Notes: generated by a model from the sequence alone, not told the origin. 64,000 bases of DNA from Microglena sp. YARC (GCA_022414725.1 CM039464.1:35228671-35292670); one strand, 5' to 3'; shown: positions 1 through 12,302, numbered from the stretch's first letter. Made by a program: numbers and translations.

Positions 1-797
1 GCTGCATCAGTGCAGGAACAGTAAAAGGGCTGATGAGGACCAAGAAGTTAGATTTAGCCCTCGTTGGGTTGCGTGCCAACTTGTTCCCAGAGCAAGACGA
101 GTCAGTTAGCACATGATCTGTCAGCACTAAGTGCAGAAGTTAGCACCAATGGACTTGTTGGCAGCAGTGCAACATTAGCATTGTGCACAAGTTTCACGAG
201 TGTACTTGTTTGCACCATCCAACACACATTTTGAGTGATTTCAGGATTCTAGGATGGCAGGTTGCAGATTTCAGGATTTAAATTTGTGTTATGTACATAA
301 TGAGCTTATGAGGTATGAAATTATGAATAATAAGTCCTGAGTTAGGAGTTATTAGTTCTGACTTGTATAAGGTACATATAAGTTCTGAGTTGTGAGTTAT
401 AAATTATGAGGTACACATAAGTACAGATTTCGGAGTCGTAAGTACTAAGTTGTAATTTTGAACTGTTGAGTTGTGAGTTGTGAGATAAATAATTATGAGC
501 AATGCGTTCAAGACTTTGTAAACAGCTTTCACCTTCCTCTTGACTGTCCTCTACAATTGATTTGTATTCCAATACTTTCTCTCTCTCCAAACGAGCAAAT
601 CAATGTTACAATTGAAATTGAAGGGAATAGTCTCTTTCTCAGGAATACAACAAAACAATCTTACAAAATAAATTGTAAAATATTTTCGTAAAAGCCACCA
701 AAAAAGCAAAATCAATTAATTTGCGAAAACGATCTTACAATATTTATCGTAAGATTTCAGTAAAATAAAAAATCCGTTTGGAAGCAGGAACGCCCAT
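1..797. other. Left flank without a supported gene
   Basis: No gene can be supported here. Positions 300-490 are loose repeats of a GAGTTGTGAGTT-like motif. An open stretch on the + strand at 473-691 ends in Lys- and Asn-rich sequence and lacks a good ATG context, so at most it is a 3' remnant. Positions 732-755 can fold into a short hairpin (ATCTTAC ... GTAAGAT) just beyond the 3' end of the convergent aquaporin gene, which could be a viral-type 3' end signal. Near 772-792 is one copy, in reverse, of the GGGCGTTCCTGCCTCCCG-like motif dispersed in the viral region. The host/virus junction is probably in this interval but I cannot place it exactly. Confidence 0.35.
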
Positions 798-1634
798 TCA
801 AGGAACCTCTGCCACACCGAAGCACAGGAGCACGCATATCGCGGACAACGTGGCGCCGAGCATCTCGGCTCCCACGTACACGCCCAGGAACTCTCCCTTG
901 CATCCTGCGCCCTCGTTGAAGACCGTCGGACTTGCCAACACGCGGGCAGGATTCATTGCACCACCGGTGAGCGGTCCTATGGCAAGGGCTGGTGCAAGGA
1001 GAGCCAGTCCGATCATGATAGGACCGATGGTACCGTACCCGTGCTTGTTTTGAGTGTACCACACGACCGCGAAGACGCACAGTGTGAACACGAACGTTCC
1101 GAGTGCTTCGATAGCCAGCACGCGCCTGTCTGTGATCCCTTCGCTTGGCGAGAAGCATCCTAAGCCAGGTCCCCCCACGCTGACGCCCGGGATCATGAGC
1201 GAGAGGTACATTGCGCCTAAGACGCATCCAACGTACTGCAAGACAGCGTAGAGGACTACCTCGTGCGGGTGCGTGTACCCCATCAACGTGAAAACCCATG
1301 TGACGCAAGGATTCAGGTGCGCCCCGGAGATGCGGGCGGTCGCTAGAACCATGATGGACAACGTGGCTGCGTTGCACCATGGTGTAGGGGATAACGACCC
1401 CAATATGTGGAAGAAGAAGCATGCCACGACTTCGGCTGCACAACGATTGGATAGCGATAACACTGTCGGCGCGGATTTATTTTGTTGTTCTTGCTCATTC
1501 TCGTCATCATGATGTGTCGGCCCCTCGTCATGTTTGGATACAACAACACTGATTATGGGAATATGAGGAGGACGAGGCGAATGTATGTCGCTACCGAATC
1601 CTCTTCGATCCTGATTTAGATTCGATGTACTCAT
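798..1634 (-). CDS. Aquaporin / major intrinsic protein (MIP family)
   Basis: A 278-residue protein with the MIP layout of two half-repeats and six hydrophobic helices. It would form a membrane channel for water or small neutral solutes. The first half carries HLNPCVT (Asn about residue 108) and the second GGAMNPAR (Asn about residue 228), with the Arg of the selectivity filter directly after the second box. The first NPA box is thus NPC. A hydrophilic, His/Glu/Gln-rich tail of about 60 residues precedes helix 1. The frame is intact and ends in TGA, and the Met at 1634 is the first in frame. Its place next to viral genes suggests viral cargo, and aquaglyceroporins are known from some chlorella viruses. 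A captured host gene is possible. Solute specificity cannot be read from the sequence. Confidence 0.85.
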   Translation of the reverse strand: MSTSNLNQDRRGFGSDIHSPRPPHIPIISVVVSKHDEGPTHHDDENEQEQQNKSAPTVLSLSNRCAAEVVACFFFHILGSLSPTPWCNAATLSIMVLATARISGAHLNPCVTWVFTLMGYTHPHEVVLYAVLQYVGCVLGAMYLSLMIPGVSVGGPGLGCFSPSEGITDRRVLAIEALGTFVFTLCVFAVVWYTQNKHGYGTIGPIMIGLALLAPALAIGPLTGGAMNPARVLASPTVFNEGAGCKGEFLGVYVGAEMLGATLSAICVLLCFGVAEVP

Positions 1635-1652
1635 GATGGCAAAATGTTTAAT

Positions 1653-1866
1653 ACAGTCAGTGGAACAATAAGATGAAACATGAAAATAATCGTACCGACA
1701 AAGGGACTTTACGGCGTCTGCAGGATGGATGAACGTGATCTAAAAAAGAAACACGATATTCTCGTTAACATCTTGCAATTTGTTGATTTAAAACGCATAT
1801 TGTTGTAGACACCACCGCCCAGTGGTCGCGACACCATTCGGCCACACTCCGGTGTGTCTGTACACA
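1653..1866 (-). repeat. Dispersed repeat family A, diverged inverted copy plus core
   Basis: Positions 1692-1866 are the reverse complement, with substitutions, of the repeat at 23569-23779. Shared blocks include TTGTCGGTAC, GATGTTAACGAGAATAT and the GTGTAC...CACACC...GGTGT segment. A separate + strand core (TACAGTCAGTGGAACA...ATGAAAC, 1653-1680) lies directly upstream of the aquaporin start. The same core recurs in many spacers of the viral region. Confidence 0.7.
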
Positions 1867-2212
1867 ATACATTTCATTTAAGTGTTCCGTCGAGTGTACG
1901 AGTACGCCCTTCGAACGGCGTACAACTACGTATTTTTTACATAAGTGACCAAATCACGATTATTGTTTACATTGTTCCACAAATAGCATTTGTCAACTTG
2001 GTTATCTATGGCTTTTGTAGAACGAGAGAATCCCTTGCATACAGGGTTGTTATTACAAGCTAATTGACACCCACCAAGTGTATTTTTATTGAATTATTTG
2101 CTATGTCATATCCAGAACTACTCCATATCACAAATTGATTCTTCGAGTAAGTATTTGGTGCCTGTGCCTGTGCATGTGCCGGTGTTTTTGCAGGTGTCGG
2201 TGCCCTAAACCC

Positions 2213-3589
<1,377 letters not shown>

Positions 3590-3662
3590 TTATAATAATT
3601 ACAGTTACATTTTTATGTATTTCTACCAAGAATTTCAATTGTGCTCACACCATCCCATCATT

Positions 3663-3986
3663 TTACTTGATCAGGAATTTCTCGAGTCGCTCTAGGTCCC
3701 GTATGTACATGTCCTTCTCATCCGTGACGCGCACCGACTCCAACTCGGTGCGCCTCGCGTCACGTTCGCGCTCCAGCGCATCCTTACGCTTCCGAGTCAG
3801 GCACGATACGGGCATCGACAGCAGGTACCTGAACGACCCTTTCACACACTCCAGTCCGTGCCTCTCGAGTTCGTGTACACGCTTCCTCTCTTTATCATCT
3901 GGTGATGCAGTGCTTTGTTGCATTGACGACGAGTCAAGACATGATGAGTCATCGTCATCGTCATCGTCATCTTCCACCTCGTCATT

Positions 3987-4018
<32 letters not shown>

Positions 4019-7000
4019 CGTCGACCACCTCCTTGAACACGTCCAGTTCGCCTGTGACCACTAGCTCCACGAAGCGCACCTTCTGCTCCAACACGCGCAG
4101 GGTCTCCCCCAGCTCGCGCTCAAGCCATGTCTTGCGCTGCACGTAGACCTTCATGCGCTGCTCGAGGAACTCGTCTAGGATCTCCTCTGGACTGGAGTAC
4201 TTGCGGATGCGGCCGCTGGCATCGAAGAGGTGCATGTTGGTCATGCACAGAGATTTGGAGACGTACATCTTGAGCTCTATCTCCAGACGCGTGAGACCAT
4301 TCACGGTGTCTCCGTATCCTATGTCGTCAACGTGTGCTTCGGAGTCTTGAGTAGTATTCACATGGAGCCAAGAGGATGCCGTGGCGGAGTTCGAGAACGT
4401 GATGGTGAAGCTTACATTGTCCTCCGTGCTCTCGTTCGAGAACCCTTTGACACCCTTGGCGTTATCCCCGACGAAGTTCTCGAGCGTCTCCTTGAAGTCG
4501 TCGATCCATACGCCTACCGGTAGCTCGGTGATGCGCGCCTTGGTCGCGCCTACCTTCACCACGCTGCCGGTGATGACCTCGCGACCGTTCACGCGAATGC
4601 CCCCCACTTCGCCACGGAAGCCCTTGTACCATGGTTTCAGCTTCGTGATGCGTTCTGTTCCGCAGATGCGTTCTCGGATCGCGATCACGAGGTCTCTGGG
4701 ATCGAAACATGGGATGTGTGTGCTGTAGCCGGTTCCGATGCCGTCGGCTCCATTAGCGAGCACGAGCGGTATGATCGGGGCGTAGAACCGGGGCTCCACG
4801 CTCGTCCCGTCGTCCGTGAGGTACTCTAGGACGCGGTCGTCCTCCCTGGGGAAGAGGGCGCGCGTCACGGGCTCTAGACGCGTGTGGATGTATCGAGGTG
4901 AAGCGTGGTCCGACCCACCTCCGAGGCGGCTCCCTAACTGTCCGATGGGCTGCAGCAGGTTCAGGTTGTTGCCGGCACCCACGATGTTTTGGGCCATGGC
5001 GATGATGGTGCCCTGCATGGACGCCTCGCCGTGGTGGAAGAGGGAGTGCTCCGCAACGTAAGCCGCAAGCTGAGCGACTCGCGCTTCCGGGTATTTGTCG
5101 TTCGAGGGTCCGCATCGCTTGAAGCAGCCGAAGAGAGCTTTGCGCTGGGACACTTTAAGACCGTCCACAACGGATGGTACAGACCTGACGACGTCGTAAT
5201 TCGAAAAGTGTTTCAGATCCTTGTCGATGAAGTCTCTGTAGCACACCCTCATCTGCTGCGATGCTTGGTAGTCCAGCGTGTCGTTGGTGTCGTAGGATTG
5301 TAGCCACGCCTTCCGATCGTTCGCGCGACGCTTGTCAAACGATCTGGAGAGTGCGTCGGGACACGTTCTCTCGTCTGCGATGTGGAAGGTTACAGTACGC
5401 AGTTCTCGGAAATACTCTCTCGCCTCCTCTGATGTCGATGTCCCCAGCCCCTTGTAGTACTTTGCAGTCCATGACTTTCTGGAGGAGTCGGACTTCTTCT
5501 CTTCTTGCCATCGCTCAAAGTCCGAGATATTGTAAAAGCTTACGACATTTTGCTTCTGCTTACTAGAATGTTGCTTGACCTTCACGATTGGCGTGAGCAT
5601 GGATGTCATGAAACCATCAATTGCGAGGAGCGATGGCCAGAGCTGGTGGAAGAGGTTGAAGACGAGCCCTTTGATGTGCGAGCCGTCGACATCCTGATCG
5701 GTCATGACCATGATGCGTCCGTATCTTAGATCCTTGACCGAGTCGTACACGCGTCCGCTTTGGAGACCCATGATCTTCTTGATGTTGCTGATCTCCTCGT
5801 TGGCGGAGATTCTCTCTGAGGGAGCGTCGCACACGTTCATGACCTTTCCGCGTAGAGGGTAGACGCCATAGAGTTGTCTTCCTACGACGGCGAGGCCAGC
5901 GACTGCCATTGCCTTGGCGCTATCCCCCTCCGTGAGGATGAGCGTGCACTGCTCGCTCTTTGCCGTTCCCGCCCACTCGGCGTCGTCTAGCTTTTTGACC
6001 CCATAGACAACGCTTCGCTTCGCGCCGTCTGTCTTGCGGGTGTCGCGTTCTGTGGCCACGCCGCTTAGTGCGCTTACTCGCTCCACGAATCCGTCTAGCT
6101 TGCAGAGGCGCCCGATGAAACGTTCGGTGATGCCTATGGATGATGATTTCTTGTTCGTCCCTCCGAAACGTGTCGCCGGTGTAGTGAGGAGTTCTTTGGC
6201 CTGCGAGTCGAACGTCGGGTTGGGGATGGTCGCCCGAACGAAGAGGAATAGGCTCTCTCTGATGAACTGCGGTTTGACGACCAACTGTTTGAGAGAGCGT
6301 CCGATCTTGGTGCTAGTGTTGCTGACGTACTCAACAACGCGTTTGCATATGTTTTGTAGTATGTATTCGACGTGCTTGCCTCCGTGTACGGTGTTCAGGC
6401 AGTTAACGAACGAGACTTGTTGGAACCCGGTGTCCGATAGCTTCGCCCCAACCTCCCATTCGAGTCCCTCGAACATCTTCAGGTTTTCGAAGATGAGTTC
6501 GGATTCCGTGTTACCGTGTATATTGGCGTACTGCTCGAACGACCGGATGGGCAAGATACGGTCGTTTAATGTGACGGTCACGCGAGTGGGCGTGAGAGCT
6601 GCAATGTCGTACGCGCGCCTCTCCATGACCTTGAGGATATCCTCAGGAAGAGACTGAAGCCCTCCGAAGCGTTTGTAGTCGGGGAGGAAGCGCACGTTGA
6701 CGAATTGCTTGGGATTCCTCGTCCGGGCTGGCACTAGGGAGATTGTGGGTGGCAGCGTGCGCGACATGTTCTCCTCGAACCGCTGGGTGTACTTGAGGCG
6801 GCGTGTGGCGTCTAGCGTCTCTACTTCGAACCATTCCGAGAAGATGTTGCAAGCCTTGGCTCCGATGCCATTCTGTCCGCCAATGGTCCTCTCCGTGTCA
6901 TCGTCGTAGTTGGCTGACGTGAGCATGTGTCCGAAGATAAGTTCTGGGGTGTAGCACTCGTGTTCCGGGTGCATCTCCACAGGCAGCCCTACTCCATCGT

Positions 7001-7436
7001 TACGCACTCCGATGACGCCCGTGCCGTGGTCGACGCTAATATCGATGCGGCGGACTCCATCGTTCTCGTGCACCTGATCAAGTGCATTCACGAGGATCTC
7101 GTCGAAGATTTTGAACAATGCCGGTATGTGCACAGTCGAGTCGTGCGCCATCTCAATGCGCACATTAGCAGCATCTGCGGCGACGGAAGCCTTGGTTCTT
7201 GTTGATACCGCTTTCGACCTTGACGACGAGTCGCTGATGGTGCTTGACGCATCATCATCTTCGTCCTCCTTGTTTTCATCAACGCATGTTGGTGTCGTCG
7301 TCTTGATCGTGGTGTGAACGACGATGCGCTGTTTTGCGTCGGTCGTTTGCTCCACAGAGCCTACGTACATACCGGGGCGCAGGAGCACATGGTCGCGTTG
7401 CGAAAGCTTTCGGTATGTCGGGGGTTGGTGCAACAT
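3663..7436 (-). CDS. TOP2: DNA topoisomerase II (viral, full length)
   Basis: A 1257-residue type IIA topoisomerase that passes one DNA duplex through another using ATP. The GHKL ATPase shows LRPGMYVGS (about residue 20), NDGVGLPV (about 145) and GGQNGIGAKA. The TOPRIM domain shows TEGDSAKA (Glu503) and DQDVDGSH (Asp580, 582, 584) for metal binding. The cleavage tyrosine is Tyr849 in SPRYIHT. A C-terminal acidic run of Asp/Asn repeats lies near residues 1145-1170 and a Ser/Asp-rich insert near 50-85. The length fits topoisomerases of large DNA viruses, which lack the long C-terminal tail of cellular enzymes. It is uninterrupted, unlike several neighbours. Start Met is at 7436; stop is TAA. 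Confidence 0.97.
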
Positions 7437-7479
7437 TTACTGGAAACGGTTGTTGAACTTCATACATTGCACATGTTTA

Positions 7480-7553
7480 CACCAATAATTCACGGTTTAC
7501 AATGTTTATCACCAAGAATTCACGGTTTACAATGTTCATCACCAATGTTCATC
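7480..7553 (+). repeat. 30-bp tandem repeat upstream of topoisomerase II
   Basis: Between the topoisomerase II start and the 3' end of the next gene, the segment TTCACGGTTTACAATGTT...ATCACCAA is repeated at 30-bp spacing (first TTCACGGTTTAC at 7489, second at 7519), with a partial third copy. It occupies the position expected for the topoisomerase promoter, but no function is shown. Confidence 0.75.
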
Positions 7554-7571
7554 ACGTGATGTACTGTAACA

Positions 7572-8027
7572 TTATTCATGAGGACTGAGTGTAAGGATGG
7601 CTTTGATTACCTCTTCCCATGCAAGTTGTTTTGCGCACAATGATAATGTCTTAGTTGGTTCCAGATCTTTAATGTTTTCAGCAGAATACGAAAGTCTTGC
7701 GATCGTATCAACGATTTCTTGTTCTGTTCCAGTCTTGATTTGATTTTCTTTTTCGAACTCCTCAAAACACCTTTGTGCACGGCCCTTCATAAAGTTATCA
7801 GGGGGTGGGGAGTGCTTGTTGTATATTTCTCTAAGTGGCATCGTTCGATCTAGCAAGCACTCGATACGGTCCATTCTGTGATTGTGCTTGTGTTCTTCGT
7901 ATACTATGGGGTCTTTAAGACAACAACAACATGGGACGATAACATTGACCCATGGATTAGTAATTGTCCAAGACCGTTGTTTACTTGGAGGTGCACCACC
8001 GTACTCATGAGTGTAATATTCAGACAT
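7572..8027 (-). CDS. Unknown viral protein with Cys run
   Basis: I do not recognise this protein. Starting at MSEYYTHEY it has 151 residues; the frame extends 22 codons further upstream, but that would overlap the preceding gene, so the Met at 8027 is preferred (the upstream stop is at 8032, leaving 4 bp). Residues about 30-40 carry a hydrophobic stretch ending in CCCC, which could be lipidated or membrane-apposed. The rest is charged and probably helical. It is co-directional with topoisomerase II and the gene at 8032-8556, so the three may be read from neighbouring promoters. Confidence 0.55.
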   Translation of the reverse strand: MSEYYTHEYGGAPPSKQRSWTITNPWVNVIVPCCCCLKDPIVYEEHKHNHRMDRIECLLDRTMPLREIYNKHSPPPDNFMKGRAQRCFEEFEKENQIKTGTEQEIVDTIARLSYSAENIKDLEPTKTLSLCAKQLAWEEVIKAILTLSPHE

Positions 8028-8031
8028 CCTC

Positions 8032-8556
8032 CTATCCTCCAAAGGTGGTGCTGTCGCCGAACTCGCGTGACAGGTGATGTACACACCGTTCAAAATTATT
8101 CAAGTTGGGTTTCCGAACACTGCATGAGAGGAAGATGACGTCGTCGTCCTCGTCCAACATGTGACTGACACATATTGTACCAAGCATGCGTGTGTGTGGC
8201 ATGTCATCGAATTCGGTTCGCGATATATGCTCAAGTATTGGTGTTCTTGATGTGGCGGGATCTTCTGTCTTCTTGTTGGCGGTGGCCAGGCGGATACCCC
8301 TCTTTTTAATGAAGAGGGTCTTGTGCCTGTTGTTGACATGAGCGACATTTTGATGCATCTCCCCTGCATCCAACAATGACGCGACGTGTTCCGCGATACG
8401 CACTTTGTCTTCTTTGAATGCGACTACGAACCGCGTGTCTCTGTGCGTTACTGAGAATAGACGACGTTGACGAGGATACAACGAAGATTGATAATTATTC
8501 GTTGTTGTACGACAAGTACATGGGCTGAGCCCAATTACAACGTACCTCTTGCTCAT
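8032..8556 (-). CDS. Unknown viral protein, 174 aa
   Basis: An intact 174-codon frame starting with MSKRYVVIGL and ending in TAG. The middle is basic (RHKTLFIKKRGIRLA) and the C-terminal third is mixed hydrophobic (TICVSHMLDEDDDVIFLSC), giving an alpha/beta-like pattern without a motif I can name. Its stop is 4 bp before the start of the next gene on the same strand. It could be a real compact viral gene; family unknown. Confidence 0.5.
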   Translation of the reverse strand: MSKRYVVIGLSPCTCRTTTNNYQSSLYPRQRRLFSVTHRDTRFVVAFKEDKVRIAEHVASLLDAGEMHQNVAHVNNRHKTLFIKKRGIRLATANKKTEDPATSRTPILEHISRTEFDDMPHTRMLGTICVSHMLDEDDDVIFLSCSVRKPNLNNFERCVHHLSREFGDSTTFGG

Positions 8557-8619
8557 TTTTTTACCATTGTATCCTGTTGTACAATTGATCCTTATACTCT
8601 AAAAAACTGCATATGATAT

Positions 8620-8800
8620 GCAACGATAATCGTTGCTTTTGGCAAAGTTTGGGGGGTGCAGCAGGTTGAAGAGTTTCTCGAAAATATTCCGAGTCGCTTC
8701 TTTGGTAAACCGTTCAACCGTCTGTGTCCCCAAATAAGTATAGGGTGGTGGTGGGGGCGAGGAACTTCTCGGCGAAACGCGAGAGGTCGCTCTCTCCCAA
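8620..8800 (+). repeat. Dispersed repeat family B, partial copy
   Basis: The segment GATAATCGTTGCTTTTGG ... GTTGAAGAG...TTCTCGAAAATATTCCGAGTCGC...AACCGTTCAACCGTCTGTGTCCC matches the interior of the TIR-bearing element at 30353-30526. Its right part (TCTCGGCGAAACGCGAG) also matches 26870-26960. Frames that are open across it on the minus strand are repeat-encoded and are not annotated as genes. Confidence 0.65.
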
Positions 8801-8937
8801 AGACTTGGTGGAGTGTAAGCAACATACATCCTGGAAGCGTTCACATCGCGGTCCCCAGTCTTTCCGCAGAAAAAATTGAAATCGATTGAGTGCACTGTAC
8901 TCACAACGAATCTTCATTCATTCATTCAGATCTCACA

Positions 8938-9015
8938 ATGTCCTCACAGATTACCACCGAAACTCGCCGCCACGGCTCGACCGTCTGCGGTAGGTGCCAC
9001 AACGTCGGTATTTAG
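8938..9015 (+). pseudogene. 5' part of a Cys-rich viral gene interrupted by the 8.4-kb element
   Basis: ATG at 8938 begins a 25-codon frame containing a CGRC zinc-knuckle-like pair and stopping at TAG 9013-9015, which lies inside the left terminal repeat of the inserted element. The likely continuation is the open Cys-rich frame beginning right after the right terminal repeat at 17412. Splitting by insertion is inferred from the matching terminal repeats, the shared strand and the Cys-rich character of both parts. Confidence 0.6.
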
Positions 9016-9406
9016 GCAGACCTTTGAAATCGTTTGAATCAACTGGTTTGAATCAATGAACCCCTATCAAGCGGTTTTCCCCTTGAATCAGGGTACCTTG
9101 AAAACAGTTTGAATCAGTGATTCAATTCAAGCAGCTTATTCATTGAATCAGACGGAAGTCAATCAAGACAATATCAAACGGAATTCAAGGTGGTCGAAGA
9201 TATTGCACTTCGAAATGTAGCTAAGCTCCCATATGTAGGCTGCCGAGAGGTAGGAAGCTTTGAATCCGAGGCGGGCGAGCGCCTAGCGATAACCGGCACA
9301 AATCCGTACCTTGTAGTACATTAGTTGTGCTTTCATTGGCTATACAAAAATCTAGGGTGGGGTGTAGGTGCTAGCAAGATGATGGCTGTAATCTCAAGTG
9401 TCACAA

Positions 9407-9526
9407 CTGGCTATGTAACCAAGTTGAAGTCTGGCTATGTAACCAAGTTGAAGTCTGGCTACGTAACCAAGTTGAAGTCTGGCTATGTAACCAAGTTGAA
9501 GTCTGGCTATGTAACCAAGTTGAAGT
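9407..9526 (+). repeat. 24-bp tandem repeat, five copies
   Basis: Five nearly identical units CTGGCTATGTAACCAAGTTG plus AAGT at 24-bp spacing (9407, 9431, 9455, 9479, 9503). One unit has TACG for TATG. Because 24 is a multiple of three, an open frame runs through it (SGYVTKLK repeats), but there is nothing else to support a gene. Confidence 0.9.
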
Positions 9527-9689
9527 TGAATGTAGGAGTTTGGAAACAGCCCAAGTAGGGTGTGTGTGCGTGTTTAAGTACTCGCACTTTGGACAATGGT
9601 AGGAAAGAAACTTTTACAAGAAAGGAAACAAATATAATGCCAGAAAACAAATTGGTATCATATATTTAATTTTCCTGCTGAGGACGGCT

Positions 9690-10110
9690 TAGCTGGCACG
9701 AAGCTACACAACAACCTAATATACAGAGAGACAGCCTAATGGAGCTGGCTAGAAGCTATACAACCTGGCACACAAAGTGAAAGTCTTATGGAGCTGGCTG
9801 GAAGCTGTACAACCTAATGGAGCTGGGTGGAAGCTTTACAACCTGCCACACAAGTGAAAGTCTAATGGAGCTGGCTGGAAGCTCTACAACCTAATGGAGC
9901 TGGCTAGAAGCTGTACAACCTAATGCAGCTGGCTGGAAGCTGTACAACCTAATGGATCTGGCTAGAAGCTGTACAACCTGTCACACAAACTGAAAGTCTA
10001 TTGAAGCTGGCTGGAAGTTCTACAACCTAAGGAGCTAGCTGGAAGCTGTACAACCCATGGCTGGAAGCTGTACAACCTAATGGAGCTGGCTTTAAGTTAG
10101 GTCTAATTCA
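9690..10110 (+). repeat. Irregular ~30-bp repeat (GCTGGAAGCTGTACAACC)
   Basis: About a dozen irregular copies of TGGAGCTGGCTGGAAGCTGT followed by ACAACCTAA, some separated by CACACAAGTGAAAGTCTA. Unit length varies, so this is an old, degenerate array. Confidence 0.8.
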
Positions 10111-10292
10111 GTTGTAGGGAAAGTATTCATCGTTGTGGGTATCGCACAATTGATGAATACAATACAGTGCTCTCGTGGGTATCGCACAAGAAGGCTGTAT
10201 ATTGTCAACTACCAGGCCCGGCTATTGTCCAAGGTGGTGGAAGGGATAATAGGCCTATCTACTGCTGTGCTTGAAATTTCAAATTAAATTTT

Positions 10293-10379
10293 TGGGTTTT
10301 TTGTATGAGGGTTTAAATGTACTGCCTGTCCTGGTCAACAAGGACAGGCAGTACCTTTAAACCCTCATAAACAAAACCC
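10293..10379. repeat. Long hairpin, ~39-bp arms
   Basis: The arm at 10293-10332 (GGGTTTT...ATGAGGGTTTAAA.GTACTGCCTGTCCT) is almost perfectly complementary to 10341-10379 (AGGACAGGCAGTAC.TTTAAACCCTCAT...AAAACCC), with a loop of about 8 nt. It may be a tiny foldback element or a structured RNA. Nothing around it indicates a gene. Confidence 0.8.
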
Positions 10380-10639
10380 AAACTAAAGTCACCCTATGAT
10401 TACTGCTCCATGCTACTATATATTCAGGGCACTAACATGCCTTAATATCCCATTGGCTAAGCTTGGCACCACATGATGGCAGCTTCCAGGCAGCTCCACT
10501 ACTGCATATTCGTCCTTTACTTGATCCCAACAGCCAGCATTCATGAATGACCTGCAAGGGAAAAACATTAGAATGAGTAAGATAATGCTGCTTAGAATGT
10601 GCTGCACTTATCATGTTGGTGACTTAAGTGTGTGCAGAG

Positions 10640-11590
10640 GGTGGTGGATGCATACATGGCTAAACGCATTGACCACCCATTTTGTAGCAAGCAGCCTCAA
10701 GGGCGCTTATGCGGCTACATAATGGGCAGGTGCAGCTAAGCCATACTTTTTATTCCTGACATGCATTAATTAAGTTGTTACATGAGGGTGGTTCAGGCAT
10801 ACCATACAAGGCAAATCGCATCTCCCGCCCATTCTGTAGCAAGCAGCCTCAAGGGCGCTTATGCGGCTACATAATGGGCAGGTGCAGCTAAGCCATATTT
10901 TTTATTCCTGACATGCATTAATTAAGTTGTTACATGAGGGTGGTTCAGGCATACCATACAAGGCAAATCGCATCTCCCGCCCATTCTGTAGCAAGCAGCC
11001 TCAAGGGCGCTTATCGGGCTACAGTATGGGTAGGTGCAGCTAAGCCATATTATGATATTAATGATAAGTAACATGCATTAAGTAAGTTGTTACATGAGGG
11101 TGGTTCAGGCATACCATACAAGGCAAATCGCATCTCCCGCCCATTCTGTAGCAAGCAGCCTCAAGGGCGCTTATCGGGCTACAGTATGGGTAGGTTCAGC
11201 TAAGCCATATTATGATATTATTGATAAGTAACATGCATTCATTAAGTTGTTACATGAGGGTGGTTCAGGCATACCATACAAGGCAAATCGCATCTCCCGC
11301 CCATTCTGTAGCAAGCAGCCTCAAGGGCGCTTATCGGGCTACAGTATGGGTAGGTTCAGCTAAGCCATATTCTGATATTATTGATAAGTAACATGCATTA
11401 ATTAAGTTGTTACATGAGGGTGATTAAGGCATACCATACAAGGCAAATTGCATCTCCCGCCCATTCTGTAGCAAGCAGCCTCAAGGGCGCTTATCGGGCT
11501 ACAGTATGGGTAGGTTCAGCTAAGCCATATTATGATATTATTGATAAGTAACATGCATTCATTAAGTTGTTACATGAGGGTGGTTCAGGC
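10640..11590 (+). repeat. 152-160-bp satellite, six copies
   Basis: The marker GCAAGCAGCCTCAAGGGCGC occurs at 10687, 10839, 10991, 11151, 11311 and 11471, giving periods of 152, 152, 160, 160 and 160 bp. The 8-bp difference reflects an extra ATGATATTA-TTGATAAGT segment in the later copies. The last copy runs out near 11590. Confidence 0.95.
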
Positions 11591-11715
11591 ATGAAAGCAT
11601 AACTCACCACAACTTCTTGCCAAGTCCTAGTTTCGCTCCCCTCGAATCCTCCGAGCGAGCTGCAAGTGGAAACAGACATCAAAGTTAGTGAATGAGTGAG
11701 TGTTTCAAGTAGCTC

Positions 11716-12000
11716 AGTCCCCCCCCCCCCCCCCCCCCATCCCCCTCCCAACCCCCTTGTTCTATAGTGTTGTGTAGTGTTGTGTAGTGTTGTGTAGTGT
11801 TGTATAGTGTTGTGTACTGTTGTGTAGTGTAGTGTAGTGTACTGTTGTGTTTTGTCGTGTACGGGTCCCAGCAGCTGCAGCATATTTTTACCAAAGGCCA
11901 ACTGCCCACCTAGGGATCTGCCCAGAAGCTGCAGCATATTTTGTGTGGATCCAACTCTTACCCCCCACCCCGCCCCCCCACCCCCACCCCACCCCCAACC
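11716..12000. repeat. C homopolymers and GTGTTGTGTA simple repeats
   Basis: A run of about 20 C near 11719-11739 is followed by short repeats of GTGTTGTGTA (11766-11852) and more C-rich sequence near 11959-12000. A 127-bp segment carrying AGCTGCAGCATATTTT is partly duplicated around it. No gene is supported. Confidence 0.8.
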
Positions 12001-12209
12001 CCTGTAGATAGCGCACCTGCATATCCTTGGGCATAATGGTTACCCGCTTGGCATGTATAGCCGCCAGATTAGTGTTCTCGAAGAGGCCCACCAAGTAGGC
12101 CTCTGTCGCTTCCTGAAGGGCCAAATTTGCCCCTGCTTGGATTCTGTAATTTCCGAAATCTTGTACAATTTGTCGAACTAGCCTCGTGTAACTACGAGGA
12201 GCAGCTTGC

Positions 12210-12302
12210 ACTAACGAGGCAACGATCACAAGGCCAAGATGCAGTTGGCGACCAGGGCTGCTCACCGATGCATGTATGCCTTGTGATCGTTGCCTCGTTA
12301 GT
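12210..12302. repeat. Perfect 25-bp inverted repeat
   Basis: ACTAACGAGGCAACGATCAC (start of the 25-bp arm 12210-12234) is exactly complementary to 12278-12302, with a 43-bp spacer. The arms flank CCAAGATGCAGTTGG-type sequence. The flanking sequence shows no further symmetry. Confidence 0.85.

Noticed and set aside
757..1443. 228-codon minus-strand frame overlapping the aquaporin
   Set aside because: Arg/His-rich shadow in another frame of the clearly recognisable aquaporin gene.
8599..8904. 101-codon minus-strand frame
   Set aside because: Part of its product (TQTVERFTKEATRNIFE) is encoded by a dispersed repeat that recurs at 30410-30510.
9325..9558. 77-codon frame with SGYVTKLK repeats
   Set aside because: It exists only because the 24-bp repeat length is a multiple of three; nothing else supports a gene.
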